A program made the position numbers and the translations under genes. A DNA stretch of 64,000 nucleotides from Nitrosospira multiformis (GTDB lineage Bacteria; Pseudomonadota; Gammaproteobacteria; Burkholderiales; Nitrosomonadaceae), in the NCBI RefSeq assembly GCF_900111585.1, contig NZ_FOHI01000001.1:124001-188000 (forward strand), read 5' to 3'. Positions 18,870 to 27,867 of this stretch are shown in pieces (positions within the stretch are counted from its first letter, which is position 1; the number at the start of each line of letters is the position of its first letter). The notes beneath the pieces were generated by a model. It saw nothing but the letters and a program-made list of their open reading frames with translations, had not been told where the DNA came from and searched no databases.

Positions 18870-18976
18870 GGCTCTGTTGCAAAAAATGATTTTTGATAAA
18901 AAGTGAATTTAAAAGTTATTAAAAATATTTAATTAAAAATTAAAATATAGCTGTTTCTTATTTCTTGCAACAGAGC
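18870..18976. mobile_element. IS6-like miniature element (MITE) with inverted ends
   Basis: GGCTCTGTTGCAAAAAA (from 18870) and its inverse TTTCTTGCAACAGAGC (18961-18976) flank about 75 bases of very AT-rich, non-coding DNA. GGCTCTGTTGCAAA is the terminal repeat of IS6-family elements such as IS6100 (IS26 has GGCACTGTTGCAAA). There is no transposase, so it is either a MITE or two IS ends left by deletion. It separates the dhaKL start codon from the second WGR fragment. Confidence 0.75.
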
Positions 18977-18983
18977 TGGATTT

Positions 18984-19174
18984 TTGGCCACGGGTCTTGT
19001 CCGTGCCCGCTGGAAACGGCGCAGCGTTGGTATGAAGTTGAGCTTGTTCTTGATCTATTGGGCGATTGGGTTCTTATGCGTCGATGGGGCAAGGCCTCCC
19101 GGAGATACGGAGAACTGTCCCATGTGGTAGCGGGAGAGGCCGAGGGAAGGCAATTATTGAACGAATCCATTTAG
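18984..19174 (+). pseudogene. WGR-domain protein, copy 2, 5' end disrupted and frameshifted
   Basis: From 19014 the frame reads ETAQRWYEVELVLDLLGDWVL, then MRRWGKASRRYGELSHVV and AEGRQLLNESI, which includes the WGR core (RRWGKASRR). The sequence before it matches copy 1 (VRARW) but one G is missing at the junction, so the intended start frame does not connect, and the expected ATG is replaced by TTG directly after the IS6-like end. It probably was an intact small WGR gene before insertion. Confidence 0.6.
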
Positions 19175-19459
19175 TGAGACTACGGCTCAAGCCAGCGTAC
19201 TGGCGGGTCTATTAATCGCTTTCCCTTTTGCCTTGTGGAAAGCTGTGGACTGCCCAAGTAGCGGATTGCGTGCCGGGAGGGGCTTCCACAACCTAAGTAT
19301 CTGACTACTGCGATTCCAGATAAATTGAAAGCGATCTCGTTGAAAGAGGAAGTATTGAAAAAATTGAAAGGACAGGGTGTAAAGATATAGCAAAAGGAAG
19401 CCTTTGCTACTTATCGGCTCGCCCAAAAAGGACAATATTGCAGAACAAGAGACGAGAGC
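19175..19459 (+). other. Gap with a decayed coding remnant
   Basis: At 19292-19390 a plus-strand frame reads PKYLTTAIPDKLKAISLKEE and continues VLKKLKGQGVKI before a stop. It looks like the C-terminus of a lost protein, but I do not recognise the family and there is no start. Nothing else is seen. Confidence 0.35.
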
Positions 19460-20473
19460 TCAATAACGTTTTAAATTTTCCATCTTCTTCCGTCTCGCCA
19501 TAAACCCGATCAAACCCAACCCGGCGAGCATTAAGGCATAGGCTTCAGGTTCGGGATAGTAGTAGGAATAGCAATAGCAATGACTTGGCCCCTGTTATTG
19601 ATATCCATTGCCTTGACTAGAACCATCCCTTGAGGGAGGTCAACCAACGAATTGAGGTCCGTCATTCCTTCACCATCAGGACCGGTGATGAAGGCATGGT
19701 AATAACCTTCAGCCGTGTAAGAGTATCCCACTACCTGTCCGATATCGTTGATGTCGTTAGCCTGGCTCCCGTTCCCACCTAATAAAGTGCCCAGGTCTCT
19801 CATCTCCACCCCATCAGGACCGGTGATGAAGGCATGAAGACTACCTTCAGCCGTGGAAGAGTTTCCAACCACTTGTCCGGCATCGTTGATACCGTACGCA
19901 TAGCTCTCACCCCCCCCCCAAACTGCCCAGGTCTCTCATCTCCACCCCATCAGGACCGGTGATGAAGGCATGACGATTACTATCAGCCGTGAGAGAGTAT
20001 CCAGCTACCTGTCTGGCATCGTTGATGCCGAAGGCATAGCTCCAGCGCCCGCCCAGAGTCCCTAGGTCTCTCATCCCCATGCCATTCGGATCAGTGATGA
20101 AAGCATGGGCATAGCCTCCAACAGTGCCAAAGCCTCCCACTACCTGTCCGGCATCGTTGATACCGTACGCATAGCTCTCACCCCCCCTCAAAGTGCCCAG
20201 GTCTCTCATCTCCACCCCATCAGGACCGGTGATGAAGGCATGCTGACCACCTTCAGCCGTGAGAGAGTATCCAGCCACCTGCCCGGCATCGTTGATGCCG
20301 GAGGCATTGCTCCAGTTCCCGCCCAAAGTGCCCAGGCTAATTGCTGTCCTGCTGTTAAGGTCAACAAGGAGGACTATTTCGGCGTTTGCAGGATTGACAA
20401 AACCAAGGCCGGTAGTTAAGGCTGCGGCCAGGATAAGGTGGCAAGCTTTGAAGGAAGGGCTGAGTAGTGTCAT
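19460..20473 (-). pseudogene. HAF-repeat PEP-CTERM protein, frameshifted at a G10 tract
   Basis: A signal peptide (FKACHLILAAALTTGLGF...ANA) is followed by at least five HAF repeats of the form GINDAGQVAGYS...HAFITGPDGVEMRDLGTLGG. The frame breaks at ten G (coding strand; 19910-19919): the equivalent repeat at 20191-20201 has seven C and a T, so one base is extra here. Repeats continue in another frame to NNRGQVIAIAI, then a second shift near 19560 is needed to reach the PEP-CTERM sorting tail (PEPEAYALMLAGLGLIGFMA + RRKK, ending 19460). The start at 20473 has GGAGA before the ATG. PEP-CTERM tails are recognised by an exosortase, not encoded here. The poly-G could allow phase variation, but the second shift argues for decay. 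Confidence 0.8.
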
Positions 20474-20606
20474 GATATCTCCGGCAAGGCGATGTTTGGC
20501 AATCCATTGCTTCAATGTAGATAATGGAGTTCATGCTGTCAAAGCAGCTTCTCTCGGTTTTTGGTCTGATTTTGAAACTTCCCCACAACTCGCCTGATCT
20601 TTCTTC

Positions 20607-21161
20607 TTATCGGATGTATTGATAAAGGGTCTCGCGGCTTATCCCAAACTCCTTCGCCAGCTTTGTCCGGTTTGCTCCGGCTGCGGCCTCCTCTCGCAAC
20701 CGGGCAATCCTCTCTGCGTTGAGTGCAGGCTTCCTGCCCTTGTAGACGCCCTTGGCCTTTGCCAGGGCTATCCCTTCCCGCTGCCTCTCCTTGATCAGAG
20801 AACGTTCAAACTGAGCAAACGCGCTAAGCATCGTAAACATCAACGTAGAGCGTGGATCATCATTACCGACAGTGAAGTTCATATTCTCTTTAATGAATTG
20901 AACCGATACTCCCCGGCTATTCATTTCCCTCACCAGCCTGAGCATGTCTTCCACATTACGGGCGAGCCTGTCCATTGAGTGAACGATGAGCGTATCTCCT
21001 GCACGAACATGATCGAGCGCCGCCTGGAGCTGAGGCCTGTTTGTATCCTTGGCTGATGCCTTGTCAGTAAATACCTTGTCTAGCGTAATACCATCGAGCT
21101 GGCGCTCATGATTTTGATCCAGCGAACTCACCCGCACATATCCGATTCTTTGACTGGACAC
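20607..21161 (-). CDS. Serine recombinase (resolvase/DNA invertase family)
   Basis: The 184-residue protein reads RIGYVRVSSLDQNHERQL (nucleophile Ser in VRVSS), then SMDRLARNVEDMLRLV and AQFERSLIKERQREGIALAK. It ends with the helix-turn-helix NRTKLAKEFGISRETLYQYI. All parts of a Tn3-resolvase/Hin-size enzyme are present and it appears intact. GTG at 21161 with GGGGAG before it is preferred over the longer frame from 21209, since it gives the family N-terminus. Its site is unknown; the transposon it served is not visible. Confidence 0.9.
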   Translation of the reverse strand: MSSQRIGYVRVSSLDQNHERQLDGITLDKVFTDKASAKDTNRPQLQAALDHVRAGDTLIVHSMDRLARNVEDMLRLVREMNSRGVSVQFIKENMNFTVGNDDPRSTLMFTMLSAFAQFERSLIKERQREGIALAKAKGVYKGRKPALNAERIARLREEAAAGANRTKLAKEFGISRETLYQYIR

Positions 21162-21657
21162 GACGCTCTCCCCATAAATCGTCAGGATAGAATCTATAGC
21201 TCTTACCAAGGAATGTCAATTAATAATAATTAAAAGTCTATTTTGACAAAAAACAGTAGGAAAAGTGTCAGGCAGATTTGTCAGGATGGGGTGTCCCACA
21301 AATTGACACAATCGATACCTAAGGGGTTACAAAAATGGGGAGATTAGAAGCAGCTGATAAAATACGTTATCAAGGTCATAACGGCCCTTTAACGACTCGC
21401 AAGTAGCTTCTCCTGATGGTGGTTCTGGACGGTAAGATAAATATAAAATTGCATGCATAGCGGCAGTACTGCTATATCTAAAGATGCAGTTAAAACGCTC
21501 ATAACGGTAGTTGTCTTAATGCCGCAGGGCTGATCAGAAGCATCCAGAAGGGTCCTTTCTATGTCCTTCCTGAGGAGATGCTTAAAGAAATTCAGGCGCG
21601 AACCACTGATGAGTAATCCCTCTATATGCCGGCAGGTGTACCAGGAGGCACAACTCG
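21162..21657. other. 496-bp gap with the right 17-bp repeat and a coding remnant
   Basis: No intact gene is seen. TGTCAG occurs twice near 21267-21283. The second copy of the 17-bp repeat is at 21356-21372. At about 21497-21616 an open frame without a start reads AAGLIRSIQKGPFYVLPEEM and ends KEIQARTTDE, which looks like the C-terminus of a lost protein. The palindrome GCAGTACTGC lies near 21462. Confidence 0.45.
21356..21372. repeat. 17-bp direct repeat, right copy
   Basis: Identical in sequence and orientation to 11242-11258. Here the inverted pair extends to TGATAA...TTATCA. It lies between the resolvase and the hybrid histidine kinase. Confidence 0.6.
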
Positions 21658-24606
21658 ATGGATGTAGCTGAGAACGATAATGATGCATTACGCCGCTTGC
21701 GGCGAACAATGCGGGATTTAGTAGCTCTCTCGACCTTGTCGGAGGCGTGGGCTGGTTTAGAACCGGAGGATATTGCCAAGAGACTCGCTAAAGTTCTCTT
21801 GAGTACTCTTGATCTTGACTTGGTCTACATCCGCCTTGCCCAGCCCAACAGCTCTGGCTTCACGGAGGCTATATGCGACAAGCATCGTCCTGATGCGGAC
21901 CCCTGCATTTACGAAGTGCGGGACTGGCTCACTTCGCTCTTGACCGATGCTGCTTCAATCCCGGTTGCTATAGTGCCTGATCCGTTTGGCACGGGCACTC
22001 TGCGAATGACTCTCACTCGGTTCGGCTTGGAAGAGCGTGATGTGTTAGTCACTGGTTCGCAGCGCGCAGGCTTTCCAACTGAGGATGATCGGCTGCTGCT
22101 GGAGCTCGCTGCCAACCAAGTTGCTGTCATTGCCCAGCAGCAGCGGGCCGAGCAGGCCCTCCAGCAAAGCGAAGAGCGGTTTCGCGGCTTTGCCAACGCC
22201 GCTCCAGCCATGCTCTGGGCGACCGAGCCGGACGGTTTCTGCTCATTCCTCTCTCAAGGGTGGTACGAGTTTACTGGCCAAGACGAGGACGAAGGACTGG
22301 GCTTTGGGTGGCTCAATGCCGTGCATCCGGAAGATCGGGAAGAAGCAAGCAAAAATTTCCTTTTCGCAAACGAGCGGAAAGAAGAATTTTTCATCGAGTA
22401 TCGGCTGCAGCGGGCCGATGGTGTGTACCGGTGGATCATCGACGCAGGCCGCCCTCGCTTCTCCCTCGAAGGCCAATTTCTCGGATATGCCGGAAACCTG
22501 CTCGATATCACGGATCGCAAGCAGGTCGAGAAGGATCTTCAGGAAAGCCGAGAGTATTTGCGGGCTATCTTTGAATCCGTCGGTGATGGTCTTTACGTAA
22601 TGGGACCAGATTTCCGCTGCACCTACCTGAATCCAGCTGGGGCAGCGATACTTGGCTACCAGGCCCGAGAGCTCGTCGGTCGGCACCTGCACGACATCAT
22701 TCACCACACACACCCGGGCGGCGGTCATCGCGCTGTCAGCGAGTCCCCTGTGGCCTTAGCTGTGCGCGAGGGTGTGCCAGCCCGTGTGGACGACGATGTC
22801 TTCTGGCGAAAGGATGGCAGGCCAGTACCGGTTACCTACTCTGTTTCTCCGATAATGGTCGATGGGCGGCCCGCCGGAGCAGTCGTCGCATACCGGGACG
22901 TCACGGAGCAGAAGCAATCCGAAGAAAAGATGGCCGCTCTCTTGGGAACAGAGAAGTGCCGTGCTGCACTTCTGGCACGGGTAGCCAATGCAAGCAAGTC
23001 GATGAACGTGGAGTGGTCGGTGGACAGCATTGCCCGGATTTTGACTGAAGAAGCCCGCTCTATGCTTGGAGCTCACCAAGCAGTCACTTCCGTGACTATT
23101 TCAGCAAACTGGGCACAGGCGATTAGAGCGGTATCACTGTCGGACAAGTATGCCCACTATCATGCCTATTCCGAGAAGCCGGACGGGTCTGGCATTTACA
23201 TGGAAGTATGCCGTACCAATCGTCCGATGCGGATGACTCAACAAGAGATGGAAGCCCATCCAGCATGGAAAGGGTTTGGAAAACATGCCAAAGATCATCC
23301 ACCCATGAGAGGCTGGCTTGCCGTACCGCTGATCGGCCACGGGGGGAAAAACCTCGGCTTGGTCCAGCTCACGGACAAGACTCAAGGCGAATTCACCGAA
23401 GAGGACGAGGCGATTCTGGTGCAGCTTGCTGCGATTGCCTCTGCTGGGATCGAAAACGCCTATCTTTATGAGCAAGTGCGGGAGCAGGATCGACGCAAGG
23501 ATGAATTCCTCGCCACGCTGGCTCATGAACTGAGAAATCCTCTTGCCCCCGTTCGTAACGGACTTGCCGTGCTCAAGCTGGCGCCTTCAATGGAGGCCAC
23601 GGTGAGGACGCGAGAGATCATGGAGCGACAGGTGGAACATATGGTCCATCTAATCGACGATCTGCTTGACGTTTCCCGCATTACCAGCGGAAAGGTCCAA
23701 CTCAAGAAGGAGTGGGTAGATATTCGCACGGTACTGGATGCAGCTCTTGAACTGAGTCGGCCTCTTATTAAGGAAAACCAGCACAGGCTGTTCATTTCGA
23801 ATCCTAAAGAGTCGCTCCTGCTTGACGCCGATCCAACGCGTATGACCCAGGTAGTGAGTAACCTCCTGAATAACGCGGCGAAGTACACTTCCAAAGGAGG
23901 ACAAATCGAGCTGTCTGCCGAGAGAGATGGCAGCGAAGTAATCATCAGGGTGCGGGATAACGGAGTCGGCCTTACGTCAGAGGCTCTGCCAGAGGTATTT
24001 GAATTATTTAGTCAGGTCGGGAAAACCCTGGATCGCTCACAGGGAGGATTAGGCATCGGGTTAGCCCTCGTCAAGCGACTTGTAGAAATGCACAACGGAT
24101 CCATCACAGCGGAAAGCCAAGGCCTCGGGCAAGGCAGCACGTTCGTTGTCCATCTTCCCCTCCCCCCAACGCAAATAATCAAGAGGCAAGTTGCTGGGGC
24201 AGGTGACTCCTGTACCCTATCTATTCCCCGCCGCATCCTTGTGGTGGACGACAATGTGGATGGTGCTGAAACACTCGCCATGCTCCTCATGATGTCCGGA
24301 CATACGGTAGAGACGATTCACACTGGCCCGGATGCTCTTAAGGCCGCTCAGACCTTTCAACCTGACGTAATGTTCCTCGACATTGGCCTTCCTGGTCTGA
24401 GCGGGTATGAAGTTGCACAACAACTCCGTTCTGATTCGAACATAAATGGCTTGATCCTGGTAGCTTTGACCGGATGGGGATCCGAAGATGACCGCCGACG
24501 AGCGCGAACTGCTGGATTCGATTATCACCTTACCAAGCCAGTCGAGATAGAAAAGCTGCAGCGGTTACTCAGCGAAATAGATCAGGAATTAACCACCAAG
24601 AGTTGA
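21658..24606 (+). CDS. Hybrid sensor histidine kinase (GAF-PAS-PAS-GAF-HisKA-HATPase-REC)
   Basis: The 982-residue soluble protein has an N-terminal GAF-like region (20-170), two PAS domains (175-295, FRGFANAAPAMLWATEPDGF; 298-420, VGDGLYVMGPDFRCTYLNPA) and a second GAF domain (440-600). The kinase core has His623 in TLAHELRNPLAPVRNG, N box VVSNLLNNAAKYTSKGG, and G boxes RVRDNGVGL and GGLGIGLALVKRLVEMHNG. A receiver domain closes the protein (ILVVDDNVDGAETLAMLL) with phospho-acceptor Asp908 in MFLDIGLPGLSGYEV and the conserved Lys in HLTKPVE. AGGAGG lies 9 bases before the ATG. No DNA-binding regulator is adjacent, so its output is unknown. The next 244 bases hold nothing recognisable. Confidence 0.92.
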   Translation: MDVAENDNDALRRLRRTMRDLVALSTLSEAWAGLEPEDIAKRLAKVLLSTLDLDLVYIRLAQPNSSGFTEAICDKHRPDADPCIYEVRDWLTSLLTDAASIPVAIVPDPFGTGTLRMTLTRFGLEERDVLVTGSQRAGFPTEDDRLLLELAANQVAVIAQQQRAEQALQQSEERFRGFANAAPAMLWATEPDGFCSFLSQGWYEFTGQDEDEGLGFGWLNAVHPEDREEASKNFLFANERKEEFFIEYRLQRADGVYRWIIDAGRPRFSLEGQFLGYAGNLLDITDRKQVEKDLQESREYLRAIFESVGDGLYVMGPDFRCTYLNPAGAAILGYQARELVGRHLHDIIHHTHPGGGHRAVSESPVALAVREGVPARVDDDVFWRKDGRPVPVTYSVSPIMVDGRPAGAVVAYRDVTEQKQSEEKMAALLGTEKCRAALLARVANASKSMNVEWSVDSIARILTEEARSMLGAHQAVTSVTISANWAQAIRAVSLSDKYAHYHAYSEKPDGSGIYMEVCRTNRPMRMTQQEMEAHPAWKGFGKHAKDHPPMRGWLAVPLIGHGGKNLGLVQLTDKTQGEFTEEDEAILVQLAAIASAGIENAYLYEQVREQDRRKDEFLATLAHELRNPLAPVRNGLAVLKLAPSMEATVRTREIMERQVEHMVHLIDDLLDVSRITSGKVQLKKEWVDIRTVLDAALELSRPLIKENQHRLFISNPKESLLLDADPTRMTQVVSNLLNNAAKYTSKGGQIELSAERDGSEVIIRVRDNGVGLTSEALPEVFELFSQVGKTLDRSQGGLGIGLALVKRLVEMHNGSITAESQGLGQGSTFVVHLPLPPTQIIKRQVAGAGDSCTLSIPRRILVVDDNVDGAETLAMLLMMSGHTVETIHTGPDALKAAQTFQPDVMFLDIGLPGLSGYEVAQQLRSDSNINGLILVALTGWGSEDDRRRARTAGFDYHLTKPVEIEKLQRLLSEIDQELTTKS

Positions 24607-24850
24607 GGAATACGTTCGTAGTGCAGGTAATTGTTTGGGACCTACTGATCATCTCAAATCAGGAAGGATGAAGCCCTTCTATCCTTGCTTAAACCCTTCT
24701 ACGTCCGAACCTTTTTTCACGGTGGAGAATTTATCGATAGCTCGCCCCGGTTGACAATTGCTTTTGATGCAGGAAAGGGTGGAGGATGCACCCCAAGAGA
24801 GGATAAAAGGAGATAAAGTAGAGGTTGAGATATTTTTTCCGAGGGAATAT

Positions 24851-25438
24851 ATGCAGAACCTGAATTTGAAGTTATTGGTGGTTGTTTTTTTCCTGTTTCC
24901 GCTTTCATTTCTCTCCGGTTGCGCGGCGGTGGCGGTAACGGGGGCGGCTGCGGGCAGTGGATATGCGGTAGCTGAGGACAGGCGTACAAGCGGCACCATG
25001 ATGCAGGATGAGAGCATCGAGTTCAAGAGCAATGGGAGAATCAAGGACAAATTTGGCCGCAAGGTTCACGTGGAGGCCACGAGCTTCAATGGTAAGGTAC
25101 TGCTGACTGGCCAGGCAGCATCCGCGAAGGTTAAAAATGAGGTTGGAGACATCGTGCAGGCCGTGGAAGGCGTGCGTGACGTCACCAATGAAATTGCCGT
25201 AGGAGAGATCAAGCCGCTTACCGCGCGCAGTTATGATGCCTGGATTACATCCAAGGTCAAGGCGAAGTTTGTGAATGAGGGGCTATTCCAGGCTAACCAC
25301 GTCAAAGTCGTGACCGAGGATGGGGTGGTTTATCTGATGGGAATGGTGGATCGGGAGGAAGCGCAAAGCGCGGTGAAGATTGCGAGATCTACGGATGGCG
25401 TTCGCAAGGTTGTCGAAGTGTTCGAGTATCAGGAGTGA
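24851..25438 (+). CDS. dolP: DolP/YraP-like BON-domain outer-membrane lipoprotein
   Basis: The 195-residue product starts with a lipoprotein signal peptide ending in LSFLSGC, then AAVAVTGAAAGSGYAVAEDR, which resembles the E. coli DolP N-terminus, and two BON domains (IKDKFGRKVHVEATSFNGKV and AWITSKVKAKFVNEGLFQAN). The motifs YDAWITSKVKA and VYLMGMVDREEA match DolP closely. DolP binds anionic phospholipids and supports outer-membrane integrity and BAM activity. The start at 24851 is chosen because it gives a proper signal peptide. The gene stands alone and converges on the NYN gene. Confidence 0.87.
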   Translation: MQNLNLKLLVVVFFLFPLSFLSGCAAVAVTGAAAGSGYAVAEDRRTSGTMMQDESIEFKSNGRIKDKFGRKVHVEATSFNGKVLLTGQAASAKVKNEVGDIVQAVEGVRDVTNEIAVGEIKPLTARSYDAWITSKVKAKFVNEGLFQANHVKVVTEDGVVYLMGMVDREEAQSAVKIARSTDGVRKVVEVFEYQE

Positions 25439-25555
25439 CATTTGAATTTTTTAATCTACCTGGAATACTGTCCGACACGATCCGATCCCTTTGAGCGGGC
25501 GCTCAATGCATCATGGCGATGAATTCATAGCTTCCGTAGCGGGGAGGCGAAAAGG

Positions 25556-26707
25556 CTAACCAGGCTTCTTGTCGAGCTTGTCTGTTCCGGCTTCCGGTTT
25601 GCGTAGCCGGCGTGCGGCGGGTTTTTTCCTTCCCTTGGTTCCTGGTTTTTCTGACACTGTTTGATCTGCCGGATTGCCGGCAGTCTGTGCAGTTTCTGCC
25701 CCGGGCACAGGAGTTGCTGGCAGCAAATCTGCTTTCTTTTCCCCGGTCTTTCGACGGCTTTTTCTCTGCTGATGAGTTTCATCCAGGGAGCTGACGCCGT
25801 CGAGCGGCACTGATGGGGCCGCAATCTCAAGCGAAGCAGGAACAGGCGGCGATGCTTCCACTGCTGTGCCGCTATCGGCCGCCGCACTGCTGCTGCGATA
25901 AACATACGTGCCCGATTTCTCATCACGCCCCAATTCCAGCAGGCCTCGGGCTTGCGCCTCTTCAAGCAAATTACCGAAAGCACGAAAGCCATAATAAGAC
26001 TCGTTAAAACCGGGTTTACGGCGCTTGATCGCTTGTTTGAGCGTCGATGCCCAGATTTTTCCGCTGTCGCCCCGCTCGGATACCAGGGCGTCGAAAGTCT
26101 CTACCGCCATGTTGATTGCCTGGCCCTTGCGTGCTTCGAGTTCTTCTCCTGGGCGTTTTTCCTCCGCAGGCGCATGCTTCACCACAGGCGGTGCTTCTGC
26201 TGTATCGTGTTTCGCGGCAGTCCGCTGGATTTCCCGTACCAGATCGTCATAAAAAATGAATTCGTCGCAGTTGGCTATCAGCAGGTCGGAAGTTGATTTT
26301 TTGACTCCAACACCGATTACTTGTTTCGCGTTCTCGCGCAACTTGGAGACGAGTGGCGAGAAATCGGAATCGCCACTGATAATGACGAACGTGTTCACAT
26401 GCGATTTCGTATAACAAAGATCGAGCGCATCCACGACCAGGCGGATGTCGGCTGAGTTTTTACCGGACTGACGAATGTGCGGAATCTCGATCAATTCGAA
26501 ATTTGCTTCGTGCAGCGCAGTTTTAAAGGTCTTATAACGATCCCAGTCGCAATAAGCCTTTTTTATGACGATGCTGCCTTTGAGCAACAATCGCTCCAGC
26601 ACCGGCTTGATATCGAACTTCTCGTATTTCGCATCACGCACGCCAAGAGCGACATTTTCGAAGTCACAAAATACCGCCATGCTGACATTTTCCTGAAGTG
26701 TGGCCAT
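25556..26707 (-). CDS. NYN-domain (PIN-like) RNase with OST-HTH/LOTUS domain
   Basis: The 383-residue protein has an N-terminal NYN/LabA domain (1-150) with acidic residues in MAVFCDFENVALGV, SGKNSADIRLVVDALDL and VIISGDSDFSPLV, which form the metal-dependent nuclease site. A LOTUS/OST-HTH domain (about 185-265; GDSGKIWASTLKQAIKRRKP, YYGFRAFGNLLEEAQARGLL) is an RNA-binding fold. The Lys/Arg/Pro-rich C-terminus (KKPAARRLRK) is probably disordered and may bind nucleic acid. Such NYN-LOTUS proteins are common in bacteria but their target RNAs are unknown. A 35-base gap separates it from the polysaccharide operon, so it may be the last gene of that transcript. Confidence 0.88.
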   Translation of the reverse strand: MATLQENVSMAVFCDFENVALGVRDAKYEKFDIKPVLERLLLKGSIVIKKAYCDWDRYKTFKTALHEANFELIEIPHIRQSGKNSADIRLVVDALDLCYTKSHVNTFVIISGDSDFSPLVSKLRENAKQVIGVGVKKSTSDLLIANCDEFIFYDDLVREIQRTAAKHDTAEAPPVVKHAPAEEKRPGEELEARKGQAINMAVETFDALVSERGDSGKIWASTLKQAIKRRKPGFNESYYGFRAFGNLLEEAQARGLLELGRDEKSGTYVYRSSSAAADSGTAVEASPPVPASLEIAAPSVPLDGVSSLDETHQQRKSRRKTGEKKADLLPATPVPGAETAQTAGNPADQTVSEKPGTKGRKKPAARRLRKPEAGTDKLDKKPG

Positions 26708-26742
26708 AAGGTTTATTTCCTATCAATAATGGGGGGTCAGGG

Positions 26743-27867
26743 TCAGGGTGATTTCCCCTTCCCGTGTTCGACGTGTTCGAAATCCTGTATCAATTTCCCG
26801 ATATGCCTTACCGCTTCGGGAGGCAGGGTGGGGTAGATAGGCAGGGCCAGCACTTGATCGGCAAGACGTTCCGCCAGCGGCAGTGAGACACCGGCGTGCG
26901 ATTCCGAGAAGGCTGACTGCCGATGGCAGGGGAGAGGATAGAAAACGGCAGTTGAAATATTATGCTCTGCCAGAAACAGTTGCAGCGCATCGCGCTGCGG
27001 ATGGGTAACTACGAACTGATGGTGGACGGGAACAGTGCCTTCAAGGACTGTCGGCCAGTTGCATTCCGTATTTTGGAGAGCTTGCTGGTAGAGCGCGGCA
27101 AGCTGGTGGCGCTGCGTGTTCCAGTTATCCAGATAGGGAAGCTTGACTCTCAATATTGCTGCCTGGAGTTCGTCGAGGCGGCTGTTGAAGCCGATCTCGG
27201 CGTGCTGGTAGCGGTCCTGTCGCCCGTGATTTCGAAGGCGTCGCAATCGCGACGCGAGATCGGGATCGCTACAGGCAATCGCTCCACCGTCGCCATAAGC
27301 GCCCAGGTTTTTTGTCGGGTAGAAGCTGAAGGCGCCGGTGATACCGAAGGATCCGATACCCCGGTCGTGATAGCGCGCGCCGATTGCTTGCGCCGCATCT
27401 TCGATCAGCCACAGATTGTGGCTTGCGCAGAATTCCTGTAACGGCGCGAGGTCGACCGGCTGCCCGAAAAGATGGACGGCGATGACGGCTCTTGTCCGCG
27501 GCGTTAACGCCTGCCCCACGCTGCTCGCATCGATATTGTATTGGCCGGGTGCACAGTCGGCAAAACAGGGGCGCGCTCCCGCAAGGCTTACCGCCTCTGC
27601 CGTCGCAAAAAAGGTGAAGGCGGGCACGATTACGTCATCTCCCGCACCTATTCCCAATGCCTTGAGGGAGAGTAACAGCGCGTCGGTACCGGAATTGACG
27701 CAGATGACTTCAGCAGCTCCGATGTATTCCGCAAGCTCGTATTCCAGTGCCGCGTTTTCTGCACCGTCGATAAATGTGCCTTTCAAAAACACCTGCTGCA
27801 CAGCAGCGTCGATTTCTGCACGCAGTTGCTGATACTCCTGAGCTAGGTCGAGTTGCGGGACGATCAC
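26743..27867 (-). CDS. DegT/DnrJ/EryC1/StrS family sugar aminotransferase
   Basis: The 374-residue PLP enzyme adds an amino group to a keto-sugar nucleotide for a surface polysaccharide. Family motifs are EVICVNSGTDALLLSLKALG, VIVPAFTFFATAEAV, LIEDAAQAIGARY and the PLP lysine in SFYPTKNLGAYGDGGAI. The homology starts at IVPQLDLAQEY, so GTG at 27867 is chosen; it overlaps the stop of the oxidoreductase gene as GTGA. The longer frame (to 28119) only reads across that gene. Together with the Gfo/Idh protein it probably makes an amino sugar. Confidence 0.9.
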   Translation of the reverse strand: MIVPQLDLAQEYQQLRAEIDAAVQQVFLKGTFIDGAENAALEYELAEYIGAAEVICVNSGTDALLLSLKALGIGAGDDVIVPAFTFFATAEAVSLAGARPCFADCAPGQYNIDASSVGQALTPRTRAVIAVHLFGQPVDLAPLQEFCASHNLWLIEDAAQAIGARYHDRGIGSFGITGAFSFYPTKNLGAYGDGGAIACSDPDLASRLRRLRNHGRQDRYQHAEIGFNSRLDELQAAILRVKLPYLDNWNTQRHQLAALYQQALQNTECNWPTVLEGTVPVHHQFVVTHPQRDALQLFLAEHNISTAVFYPLPCHRQSAFSESHAGVSLPLAERLADQVLALPIYPTLPPEAVRHIGKLIQDFEHVEHGKGKSP

